Assembly (NCBI GenBank): GCA_944739405.2
Contig: OX123188.2
Coordinates: 67,475,251 to 67,539,250 of the forward strand
Source: Euclidia mi
Lineage: Eukaryota > Arthropoda > Insecta > Lepidoptera > Erebidae
Length of the DNA stretch: 64,000 bases
Direction of reading: 5' to 3'
A program made the translations under genes and the position numbers. Shown here piece by piece: positions 44,619 to 55,322 of the stretch. Under the pieces are notes generated by a model, which made no database searches, was not told where the DNA came from, and worked only from the letters and a program-made list of their open reading frames with translations. The number at the start of each line of letters is the position of its first letter. The first letter of the stretch is position 1.

Positions 44619-46163
44619 ATAACTTTGCTGCCCATTCTGGGTAAGATTCTTGAGCGCGTTATTGTTGCGTGTGCACCTTGCTTGTCTCGTAACATCGCAG
44701 GAACTCAGCACGGTTTTACTCGGAATAGATTTACCGTTACAGCACTTAGGCACTTGAACGATATAGTCGATAACTCGAGAGCCGCGTATGTTCAACTGGT
44801 CTTTCTTGACATCTCGGGTGCATTCGATAACGCCTGGTGGCCAATGATTCTACTTAAAGTAAAGCAGGGCGGAGCACCGCCGAACTTGTATAGAATATTG
44901 GTCAGTTACTTTACCAACCGCCGTGTGTGTTTTAATACCGGTAGTTTGAGTGCATGCAAACAGAGCACCATGGGATGTCCGCAAGGATCGGTTCTTGGCC
45001 CGACTCTCTGGAATCTCCTCCTCAACGACCTCCTGCTGCTGCCTCGACCCGAAGGAGTGCATTTGATCGCATATGCCGACGATGTGACCGTCGCAATTGA
45101 GGCGTCTTCCCGCGCCGCGATTGAACGTAATGCCGCGATCATGTTGAGTGCAATTGCCGATTGGGGAACCCGGCATCGTCTTGGGTTCTCCCCTGGTAAG
45201 TCTTCAATGTGGACTATCAAAGGTAAGTTTAAGCGAGCGCCAACCATTCGCATGGACGGCGCCTCGGTTGCGAGTGTCACGCAGGCTACGGTGCTCGGTG
45301 TTACTTTGGACGATGCAAGATCCTACGCGTCGCATGCTAGCATCATCGGGGAAAAGTCCTCAAACTGCTTCGGCAAAATGTCGCGGATTTCGGCGACCAG
45401 ATGGGGAATGAAGTACCCTGCCCTTAGAGTTCTGTACTCAGAACCCTATGTGGCTGTCTTGACGTACGCTGCAGCCGTATGGTATCGACGATGGTCCAAC
45501 TTCGTGGTAAAACGAACGCTTTTGCGCACCCAGAGGCCGGCACTTATTTTACTAACGAAGGCGTACAGATCGTGCTGCACCGCAGCGTTACCTGTGCTTG
45601 CGGGCGTGTTACCAGCTGATCTGGAAGTTTGTCGTGCGGGACGAATTGCGGAGGAGGGTTACCAATTGGCCGCGAAAGAATTGCGCACTCTCAAGTTCAC
45701 AGTTAGGCGGGAGCTCGCTGCTCTTTGGCAAGAACGATGGCAGGCTAGTGAAGACGGACGCGAATTATATAGCTTCTTCCCAGATGTGTCTGTAAGGCTG
45801 AAGTCAGGATGGATCGAACCGGATTACGAGGTCTCCCAAATACTCACCGGACACGGTTGCTTCAGGAAGCGCCTACACAAGCTTGGGCTTTGCGACACTC
45901 CGGTCTGCCAGTGCGGTGAAGCTGAGGAAAGCCGTGATCACGCGCTCTGGGAATGTAGTTTGTACGCAGAAGGAAGATCGCTGATGCTAGATTCGATACG
46001 TTACGCAGAGGCGGGCCCAGTGTATCACGTGGAACTGGTTAGCAGCATGGAAAACTTTGGCGCGTTGCGCACACTTGACACTCCATCAGAAGAACATTGG
46101 ACAGCTAGAGGATTGAGTGACGCTGAACGCGAAGTACCGTTCTGTGTTGTTTTGCCCTGTTAA
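44619..46163 (+). pseudogene. R1-clade LINE ORF2, second part (RT and Cys-rich end)
   Basis: Continuous from 44622 to TAA 46161-46163, about 513 codons: LLPILGKILERVI, GTQHGFTRNRFT, FLDISGAFDNAWW, MGCPQGSVLGPTLWNLLLND, catalytic YADD at 45072-45083, and the C-terminal zinc region CQCGEAEESRDHALWEC characteristic of the R1 clade. This half has no stops. R1 proper inserts into 28S rDNA; this copy lies in a BEL/Pao element, so it belongs to a less specific relative or is mis-targeted. Confidence 0.88.
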
Positions 46164-46355
46164 GGGGATAGTAGATATTTTCGAAGCCAGCCCCTTTGGG
46201 GAGAGTATGGCTCGGGACATTAAAGATTTGTAGGGAGTCAAGAACGAGCGCGCGGGAAAGAGCAGACGCAAGTACCGTGCGCTTCTCCCGTGATTCGGTC
46301 CGTATGCCGCAAGGCAGGTAGGACCATCAGGTGGTGGTGGGAATATGACCGTCAC
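46164..46355 (+). other. 3' UTR of the R1-clade LINE
   Basis: About 190 bases, GC-richer, ending CACCTAAAAAAA directly before BEL/Pao coding resumes. Confidence 0.65.
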
Positions 46356-47395
46356 CTAAAAAAATCGCATGCTGGTTGTAATGCGCTGTTGGCCATTTTG
46401 CAACGCGAGTTTTGGATTTTGTGTGCCCGAAGAATTATCCGGAGTGCTTAAGGCTTCTACCATGCAGCTCTTGATGGGAGACTTACCGGCAGATTGCGTA
46501 ACTGAGAGCAGGACGTTTGACGGTGTTGGCACGGACTTCGCTGGTCCCTTTTTGGTGAAAATGTCGACACTTCGAAACAGCAAGACTGTTAAGGCCTACT
46601 TGTGTGTTTTTGTTTGTCTTTCCACAAAGGCCGTACACTTAGAACTGATCTCCTCGCTTACGACCGAGGCGTTTGTAGCCACATTTGACAGATTTGTATC
46701 CCGCAGAGGGTTGCCTTCCTTGATCCGTTCTGACTGCGGCACTAACTTCAAGGGCACTTATAATTATTTGAATGATGTTGTTAATTTCCTTGAAACTAAC
46801 AAGGCTGATATAGGCAATAGGCTTGCCCGACTTGGGATAAATTGGTTGTTTTCCCCACCAAATTGTCCACACTGGGGTGGTATTTTTGAGGCCGCTGTAA
46901 AACCGGCCAAAACACACTTGCGCAGGACAATCGGTGAATCTGTCCTTACATTTGAGGAACTCGCAACTGTGTTTTGTAAGTTTGAGGCCGTTTTGAACTC
47001 TCTCAGATCCGAATGATTTGGAGGCCCTTACACCGGGCCATTTTTTGAGTGGTCGCCCACTTGTCGCCTTGCCTGAGTACCCCTATATTGATACGAGACC
47101 TGGTCGTCTCTCGCGTTTTGAATTGGTACGCCAAATTACTCAGAGCTTTTGGAAACGCTGGAATTTGGAATATTTGCACATACTCCAGCAACGCGTTAAG
47201 TGGACCGACAAGACACCCAAGATTGGTGACCTCGTTTTGGAGGAGGCTAACCTTCCGCCACTCAGATGGCGCAGAGGGCGCATTCTTCGTTTGGTAACTG
47301 GGGCTGATGGAGTTCCCCGATTTGCTGAGGTCTTGGTGAACGGTTCGATTCTGAGGAGAGCGGTTGCAACGTTGTCACGTCTATCAACTGATTAG
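46356..47395 (+). pseudogene. pol: BEL/Pao integrase and C-terminal domain
   Basis: Starts in the integrase zinc region (HAGCNALLAILQREFW in the original frame), then a frame change at about 46450. Core: GVGTDFAGPF (first Asp), SDCGTNFKGTY (second Asp), FSPPNCPHWGGIFEAAVK (Glu region). A one-base break near 47014 separates the DUF5641-type tail (FLSGRPLVALPEYPYID, QSFWKRWNLEYLHILQ) ending at TAG 47393-47395. It is the last coding part before the polypurine tract and 3' LTR. Confidence 0.87.
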
Positions 47396-47402
47396 CGGCC
47401 GG

Positions 47403-47417
47403 TCCGGGGAGGGTGGA
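47403..47417 (+). other. Polypurine tract
   Basis: Purine-rich TCCGGGGAGGGTGGA lies directly before the 3' LTR, the priming site for plus-strand DNA synthesis. Confidence 0.65.
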
Positions 47418-48010
47418 TGTTTGAAATAGAAATAGTTTTTATGATAAGCTAAATCGATAATATCGGTTTAGTAACGTTTAGTTTAGTCTATTGTAAATTT
47501 TGACTATGGTCACACTGAACTGTCATTCACTTCCTGTTCTGAAAATTGGCTTGGACGACACGTTAAAATTTCTTGCGCCCACGCAGTTTTGTAAGTTTGC
47601 GTGTTGAAATTATATTGATAGCCTTTTGAAAAGCTCGTCCTAGTAGCTTCGCGAATTGTTTGTGTTTGTGATTAAAGATAAACTTATAACCTATTGAACA
47701 TTGTAAAACTGATGTGAATCCGTGCACGTGGTTGGTGCCCGACGACTTCGTTGAAGAAAACCCTGATCATTAGACTGGTATTATAATGATTTGCTTGTTA
47801 TTTTGACCAACATTATGAGTCTAATCTTATAGGTCCACTCAAGAGCATCAGTGAAGATTTGGTAAGTAAATTAATATTGATAGTTGTAATTCACTGTGCA
47901 ACGCAGTGCATTGTGTCTAGATCTTTGCCTTGTCGTCGTCAGGTAGATGTATTACAGCTTCCACTGCGCACTCTGAACAATTTCCTGCCTGCCTACGGCA
48001 ACTCTAGACA
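47418..48010 (+). repeat. 3' LTR of BEL/Pao element
   Basis: 593 bases, TGTTTGAAAT to CTCTAGACA, matching the 5' LTR with scattered differences; followed by the CATAT duplication. Confidence 0.9.
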
Positions 48011-48015
48011 CATAT

Positions 48016-49169
48016 ATAGTTAGATAAGTACTTTAGGATTAGTTTTAAGGACTTAAGTGTTTATTTTTGTTGATTATACAAATGCATTATATATTTCCTA
48101 GAACATCGTATCTTTACATTTTCAAGTTATACTAATAGCACTGCTTAAATTGCCATTACTATTAAATTCTAATATTTATGTAAGGTTGACATCGTGTAAT
48201 TATTAGGAAATATCTCCTCTCCATAAAATCAATACGGTTTATCCAAGAAGAAAAGAGAGAGAGATTAACTAAGTACTGGCGTTCTTTGTTATTATTCGCC
48301 AATATCCCAGTGTATTGGTTTTAATCCTTCTACTTTAAACCGTATCTAAACCTTAACTCTTTATCCATTACTGGAAATCTTAGCCACTTACCATAATCAC
48401 TGCACGCATATTCCGTGCAAGAGTTGTTGTACCGACACTTTAATACTTTTGCAACGAGTAGTTTGAGAGCACCATTCTGTCACATGGCGCATCGTACGAG
48501 TTGCGACACCGCATACTGCGTCGATTCATTAGCGTAACTGTAGTTTAACGCCGGTTTAAATGCTCCCGACTTTATGTGAACTTAATATAAACATTACACA
48601 TGCATCAACGTGTAATTCAGCTTTCGGTTTTGGGTAAACAAACTTCCGTATAAGAATAGTTTGGTAAACTTTAGCTCGGATTATGTTAGCATAATTGAAA
48701 TACACACTTCTAATTTGCTGATGTGATTACCACTCATCTAAGCAACACAGCCACAACATATATCTTAGTTCAAATCTCAAAGGAAACAACTCCATGTTCT
48801 GAAGATAAAGTTTGAACAAACTGTACTTATGTTACGTAATACTTGCACACTTATATAAAGTAAAGACAAATTTAGTTTCTTATAGAATTGACTACTTGCC
48901 AGTTTTACTTACTAATTTAAAAATGCAGGAAATAAATATATTTATGTAAATTAATCTCTAATATAACCTACCCATAGAATATGACATTAAAATTCATAAA
49001 GCCTTTTGTTAGTGGCTTCCCATTTAGGCGCTTATCGTCACAAAGTTGTTTAGCATCACCGATCAATAGATTGGGATGATAACTACACCATTGACCCCAC
49101 AAACTAACCAATTTGATAGATTGCATTATTGACCGTTTTATTAGACTATATATTATGTATCTTATCATA
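48016..49169. other. Non-coding, nothing recognised
   Basis: AT-rich DNA to the right of the BEL/Pao element. No ORF of interest or repeat assigned. Confidence 0.4.
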
Positions 49170-49175
49170 TCATAT

Positions 49176-49207
<32 letters not shown>

Positions 49208-49208
49208 C

Positions 49209-49274
<66 letters not shown>

Positions 49275-49279
49275 ATATA
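49170..49279. repeat. (TA)n microsatellite
   Basis: Nearly uninterrupted TA repeats with a few ACACATAC variants. A MITE is inserted at its right end. Confidence 0.9.
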
Positions 49280-49625
49280 CAGGGTGTCACAAGACCCATC
49301 ACCAAGCCGAAGCCTACGCGTTTTGGACATCATGCCAAGTTTGACTTTTTTTTTGAATTTTTCACTTTTTCAAGCCGCTATAAAAATGCGCGCGTGAAAT
49401 TTTCGAAATACCTACTAATCCATGTGTGCATAGGACTTCTATAGAACAGGTTGGCGGGGAAAATGCATCGATTTTGTACCTAATTATAAAAATTCCATAG
49501 TAACTTTGAGCCTCAATATCTCCTGAACCAGTAATTTCCCAGGTATGATGCCGAAGCAAAAAATGTTCGTAATGATTGATACAATATGGGGTTTCAGTTT
49601 TCGTTAAGGGACTTTTTACACCCTG
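49280..49625. mobile_element. MITE with CAGGGTGT ends, TA duplication
   Basis: 346 bases from CAGGGTGTCAC to ACACCCTG, flanked by TA on both sides, inside a TA-rich tract. Ends and duplication fit a Tc1/mariner-type non-autonomous element; no transposase. Confidence 0.65.
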
Positions 49626-49629
49626 TATA

Positions 49630-50182
49630 TGTATTATATGTATTGCCTGTATGTAGTGTATATATAATATATTATATATGTATGTCAACGTACCTATTTA
49701 GTAGGTATTTATTTTATGTATAGTATGCTAAAAATATATTTATCAAAAATTTCAAAACTACACCATCAAATACTTTTGGCTCCTTCTACAGTCTTGAGTC
49801 CATTCCTAATGGTTGCCTGGAAGAAATTGCTGTATGCGATAAGGCCGCCAATTGTGCATTTCTTGTTAGTGCTCCTTCGATGTGTTTTCCTTATGTGGTG
49901 CACAATAAAGATTTATCTAATATATCTTTATCTATGTTAATCTGAACATTGCCATCAGTTTGTAATTTTGTATGTAATATAAACTGTAAATTGAGTACTT
50001 ATACCTATCAAAGTTATTAAAGTTTTACCTCTACATGCTATAGAAATCCATAAGCCAAATTATTACGGTTGTAGGAACAAACTTCATTTCTAAGTATACA
50101 TGTTAGTTACAAAATTCAATCTGTATCTTACATATATTGTCATTCAATATTCAGCTTTTTAATATTTTTTATTAATTTTTTA
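49630..50182. other. Non-coding, nothing recognised
   Basis: AT-rich with short TATATG repeats. No assignment. Confidence 0.4.
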
Positions 50183-50440
50183 TAGACTCACGCCTGTATC
50201 CCCGAAGGGGTAAGCAGACGTGTAATATCACACCCACATTTCGCCATGTACTATTAAGTCCCACGTAATAGGGGGCGAGCCTATTGCCGTTACCTCGCTC
50301 GCTTGCTCGGAGTCTGGTGTGCCCACCAGACTCCGAGCTGCTACTGAGAATTCGGAAAAACCCAGTAACACTTTTGCCCGACCGGGAATCGAAACCGGAA
50401 CCTCCGGTTAGTAGTCTATCCACTGGACCACGGAGGCAGT
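50183..50440 (-). repeat. tRNA-derived SINE (family S2), copy 1
   Basis: On the minus strand: A box GTGGTCCAGTGGATAG, B box GGTTTCGATTCCC, then GTTACTGGGTTTTTCC and a 3' end CCCCTTCGGGGATACAGGCG. It carries an internal fold-back (50305-50338, 15-bp perfect arms, 4-base loop) that copy 2 at 63645 lacks. Confidence 0.8.
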
Positions 50441-53127
50441 CTTTTTAATATTTAATGCAAATTTAAATTATTATAATACTTACGACCTACAATGCCCTTT
50501 AAGGCTCTCTCTATCTTCACGGGAGGACACAAAAGCTGCTAAGATTTTAAACAACCTTTTTAAGTTAATTAATAGCAAGGGTTTTGAACGAAGGAGACAA
50601 ACCTCATCTCTGCTCGTTGCAAAGATTTGTGGTTGACGTAACTGAAAAATATTCCTTAGGTTTATTTATAAAAAGGAAATGTAATTTTCTTATTTTCAGC
50701 GTAGACTTTCATCATAAGATACCACAAGTTTTCTTTGTAAAAATTTATATTTTATGTGTAGTATATTCGAAATGACAATATTATGTATCATCTGTAATTG
50801 ACATGATGAATGTATTCACCACAAGATGAATTAATCGACATGATAGTAAGAATCCTCAAAGCTGTAAATGCCTCAAAGCGTGTACTATACACGATATTTA
50901 CAGATTTGTTACGACCACTCAATCGAAAGTTTTCCGGCCGCACATATCTGTGACATGGTAATTTATTAATGTCATAAGCTGAACGTTTTGTTTACTTGTA
51001 TTCTCTTTACTTTATGAAGATTTTTTGTGGTAGGTAGTCGAATAATGTAGGAGATAGATTTTCCTTTTTTGTAGATAGCGCCAGTAGTAGCAAAAAGTGG
51101 GATTGAACTGGCAACAGTCGTCACAGATTAAACCCCAACATCGCCAATGCAACCATAGCGAACATAAATCATATGGTTTTGACTGGGCTGTAGATCTCGT
51201 AGTTAATAACCCATACTGCTAAACCAGCAATCATCGCATCAATATTTTTCTGTTGAGAACGATGCTGTGCTATTATGTCTAACTGAAATTTATTTTTTAT
51301 ATGTAGTACTAAATATACATACGTATGTTTACATAATATCGGAGGTCAGGCTCTAAATAACTTGGGGTCAAATTGGCGTGTGTTAATTGTCTCAACATAT
51401 TGATATTATTTGTTTAGTTACAAGGACAAATTCCCAACATCTGAATATTAGACTACCCACCTTTGACGGGCTAATACGGATACACCTTTGACTAAATATT
51501 TGATACGAGTATAATATCAAACCAATAGGTAATAGAGCAATAATTATATCAACGTTTTAGTCTTTGATATCAACGCACAATATCCTAGACTTTATTAACG
51601 TTCAAATTCTCAGAAACGTTTCTTGGCCATCCTTAAATAAATATGTTTCAGAATCTGTAAGAAAAATATTGTTGCACATGTATAGAGCAGATTGTTCTAC
51701 GTCTTTTGTTTACCTGTATCACGTGTTTTCGCAAAAAGTCCACTTTGCCTACGATCTTTCAAAGTTTGACCCACCGTGTAATACGATTTTGTCGACGTTC
51801 GTACTACTTTGCCTCTACATGTTGCACTTAAGTGTTTAAGTATCTACAAAGGTAAATTCTTTGGCAAGATCGAAGTAATTAAAGAGTGAAGACGTTTGTA
51901 TGGATATTCTCCAGACCTTGCATACTAGTAAGAACAATGCTCCAATACAGGTGTGAAACGAATGCCGACCGTTTTTATTCTGGAATCTTGTTTAGTTTTA
52001 TGTTTATTTTTTGTATGTTTTTATCGTTATAATATACTAATTTATTATCAATATGAACACATTATTTTGCTTTAATGTTAGATCAATCAATTGGCACTGC
52101 AGCTGGACCAATATCGCACAGTCAATCAATCTTGGAATTCTCGCATATGATTTACTACACACTGGCGTTTAATTGTATGTGTCTGTAAATCTATTTGGTG
52201 ATAGACTGCTTTCTAAAACACAAGCAATGTTTCCACTTTCCTATGTTGAGACGCAGACAATGATGAATACTAAAATGCACAATTACTTCGGTGACGAAAA
52301 TCACACCTCACAAGTTCAAGTCACTATTTATTTAGAGTATTATCTTAGTCTGGTCAGCTGGTCAGTAAACTGATCCTTTGACAGTGGCATGAGAGCAAGT
52401 TCATAAATAATTTAAGATAATAAAAAGAAATGAACTCCACTGGCCTGCAAAATTTAATGCCACACTTTTAAGTTTACAAATTGTTCTAATCTATATCCGA
52501 AATTATATAATTACAGAAAGTATCTCCGAAACCTTGTCTTCATCATGCTGAACTGACTCGAAGCTGTAATCAGATCCCAAGAGGGCAATACCAAGTAGCA
52601 AAATAAAAATGAGGCGTAAAACATACTTATGTAGCATCCATTCCCTAAATTATTTGAATTTCGCCAGTTGTTAAGGGCGTTTTTTGAGCTACAAATGGTA
52701 TTGATGTTAAGTAACTATGGCATCAAAGAGATGATGAAGTTTTTGTATTTTATTTTGAGAAATTGTGATTGTATAAGTGGTATTATTCAAGTGTGGCAGT
52801 AATCAAGTCCGTCAGTGTATATTACACTCTTTTCACAAATTAGATGTCATCAGTGTCGTCTTTTTATATGTGCACTTCCCCTTTTATGAATAGCACTTCT
52901 GATGAAATAGTCAATAAAACCAACCCTTTCGGGTTTTAAGACTAATTTGGAACGAACCTTTCCAGAAAGACAAGTAGTTGAAGATTCTTCATAAAATGTA
53001 CAAGGGCCATTTAAACGACGCTGTGTTTATTTGATTATATTATTTACTCTTCGTTATATCGTGATACTCGTAGTATAACTTACATAACATTGAGGTATCA
53101 CCATTCGTTTTTATTTATTGTCAATAA
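50441..53127. other. Non-coding, nothing firm
   Basis: 2.7 kb of AT-rich DNA. Near 51095 GGGATTGAACTGGC faintly recalls a reversed tRNA T arm. No coding signal. Confidence 0.4.
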
Positions 53128-53536
53128 CTATCCATCATCTCACCATCAGGGCAGCGATAGCCTAGTGGAGATGCCAACAGACTGCCATGCAGATGGTATC
53201 GGGTTCGAATCCACAGGACGCACAACTGACTTTTCAAAGTTATGTACGTATTAAATTGTTAATTATCGCTTATCCCGTGCCTCGGAGAGCACGTTAAGCC
53301 GTGGGTCCCGGTTGACATGAAGATCTTTGACAGTCGTTACAGGGCGTCAGTACCTTCTAAATAAAATGACACTAGTCTAAACCATGGAATATCGCTATCC
53401 CTTCGGGTTGTGGAGGTCAGATAGGCAGTCGCTCCGTGAAAAAGCTAATATTCAGCAAAATCCGGTTAGACTAGTAAGCGGACCCCAGATTAAAACGGGG
53501 ATAACGCTAAGAGAATGATGATGACCTATCCATCAT
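53128..53536 (+). repeat. tRNA-derived SINE (family S1) with 11-bp target duplication
   Basis: A box TAGCCTAGTGG (53159-53169), B box GGGTTCGAATCC (about 53201-53212), conserved GCCTCGGAGAGCACGTTAAGCCG and a tail ending in GATGATGA. The flanks CTATCCATCAT (53128-53138 and 53526-53536) are identical. Recognised as a typical lepidopteran SINE. Confidence 0.88.
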
Positions 53537-54950
53537 TTAAATTAAAAAAAATGCAACCATAATCAGATCTCTCAGAATAGTAGCTGAAAAATTACTATAA
53601 TGATGCTGAAATATCAGTTCCCTTCATATTATAATTGCTAGTCTGTAGATAAAGATTTTACTGTGTCCCCAGTTTGCTAAATATTTAAAGTTACTTTATG
53701 TAATTCAAATCGATCAATGTTTATAAAACCAACTTACGTTTGCGAGTTGCGTAATGTTGTGTCTTTTATCAGTTGTATATGTAGTTCGAAGCCGGAGTAC
53801 TGAATGTAATCAAACTCGACCAATCCTGATTAATAAAAACCAACAACACAAACTCTAGTGCGTAGAGAATAAAACAAAAGCTTCAAACTTATGTCAACCC
53901 AGACTTTACACTAGCAGCCTACACAATATAAGGAGTGGATTGAATCGAAGGATATTGGAAATCGATTTGTGGCTGAAATCTGTGGCGGGTTCATAAACGT
54001 TTTCGTACTGAATCCATCAGACGCTTATGCAAGCTAAGAAAAATGTACATTCATAACACTTGAATCTCGTACTACATAAGCTCATGAAATCATGTAAGAA
54101 ATCTTGTTTGACGAACTTTGACCACACTCGAGTGAAAGCTCATTTTCGTTTTATTTAAGCGTTACTGAATCATTGTGTTTACTTTGAAGGCCTGAGGTGC
54201 TTCACTGTTTAATTTATGACGGAACTTCTCGTATAAAAGGTTGAATTGAGCTCCCTTACCGTACGTAAATGTTGCGGGTCGAATAAACTTTGACGACTAT
54301 TTTCGTTCCTTATGCATAACGTTCTGTCATACAAGTTCTGTTACTAGCAGATGAGTTTCCAAGTAATATTCGGATTACTTAAGTTTTAAAGCCGATTCTA
54401 TTGTTATCTTGGGTCAGCGGCGTATCAGTGCAACGAAAAGACCGTACCGGAGAGTTTACAAACGTTTCGGTGATACTAACGAGGTTTTAGCAATAACACT
54501 GACGATTTATCAGTTTCGCCACAGGTGGGTACAATTGCCAATCTTCTTAGTTTAAATTCGAAACAGTTCATATTATTTAGACGCGTTGTTATTTTATGTA
54601 AATAGGTGGAACTTTTCGTAAATTATTTATTGGCAAACGCTCCATCAAGTGGTCGCCAACAGATTGCATTTTATCCATGTAAATAACATATCTCTATCTG
54701 TATTTTATTGGTATTTTCCTCATTGTCCAAATTCACTTCTACAGCAACTCTAATAACTCTCAATATTTTCTCAAACAACCAATTAATATTATTCACTTAC
54801 CCCAATCTCACCGCCATTAAATAGGTACAATAAATATTATTCGTCTATTAAGTTAGTGGTGAGTTCTTCCCATGTAGTGAAATATTCTTTTAGGCCGCGG
54901 TGCCGGTGAATATTTCGGAGGCATACGATAAAATTTAAGTGGAAGGTAGA
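53537..54950. other. Non-coding, nothing recognised
   Basis: AT-rich; no ORF or repeat assigned. Confidence 0.4.
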
Positions 54951-55319
54951 TTACGCGCGGTTTTGTAATTCGGTTACGCGTTGTAGGAACACTCGGACGC
55001 ATCCCGTACCGTCGTATTTTAGCTTAGACAGTTCGCTAACTCTCAAATGCTCGCAATGCAATACTGGGGCTAACCCTGCCTGCGTCGAGGTAGACGGCGC
55101 AGGTTGGACCTCTGCCACCACCTCTGCTGAGCGAACAACTGATTGCTCAATTGCGGACAGCTCCGCCGAGAGCTTGTCGAACCGGCTGCACAATTCGGTT
55201 ATCCGTTTTGAATACGCCATAGGACGTTCCATCCTACGGAGTCTGTGGAATAAGTGGTTGTGCAGTGCGGTAGACCTCCTAGCTAGGTTCGCGTCGTAAG
55301 AAGTAGATAACGAATCCAC
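54951..55319 (-). pseudogene. gag: Ty3/Gypsy gag N-terminal fragment, inverted
   Basis: A 123-codon frame: coiled-coil-like head (RITELCSRFDKLSAELSAIEQ), Pro/Ser linker, then LRVSELSKLKYDGTGC and FLQRVTEL, a motif typical of lepidopteran Gypsy gag just before the capsid. It stops at 54951. It lies head-to-head with the plus-strand Gypsy pol that starts at 55323, so gag and pol are in opposite orientation. The listed start is a GTG preceded by TAA, so the real beginning is lost. Confidence 0.6.
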
Positions 55320-55322
55320 TTA

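Larger units (their letters stand above)
30426..48010 (+). mobile_element. Complete BEL/Pao element with nested insertions
   Basis: Two LTRs (30426-31022, 47418-48010) are flanked by identical 5-base repeats CATAT (30421-30425 and 48011-48015). Between them are gag, protease, RT, RNase H, integrase and the C-terminal domain in BEL/Pao order. Nested: LINE A2 in the leader, LINE D in gag, SINE-like G and an R1-clade LINE between RNase H and integrase, and a solo LTR in the R1. Subtracting these leaves roughly 6-7 kb. Several stops show it is dead. Confidence 0.9.

Noticed and set aside
49113..49397. ORF of repeated Tyr-Ile
   Set aside because: Pure translation of the (TA)n microsatellite.
51085..51180. 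Reversed tRNA-like segment
   Set aside because: Only a weak B-box resemblance, no A box at the right distance.
51564..51839. 91-codon ORF in unassigned DNA
   Set aside because: No known domain, no splice context, low-complexity AT-rich codons.
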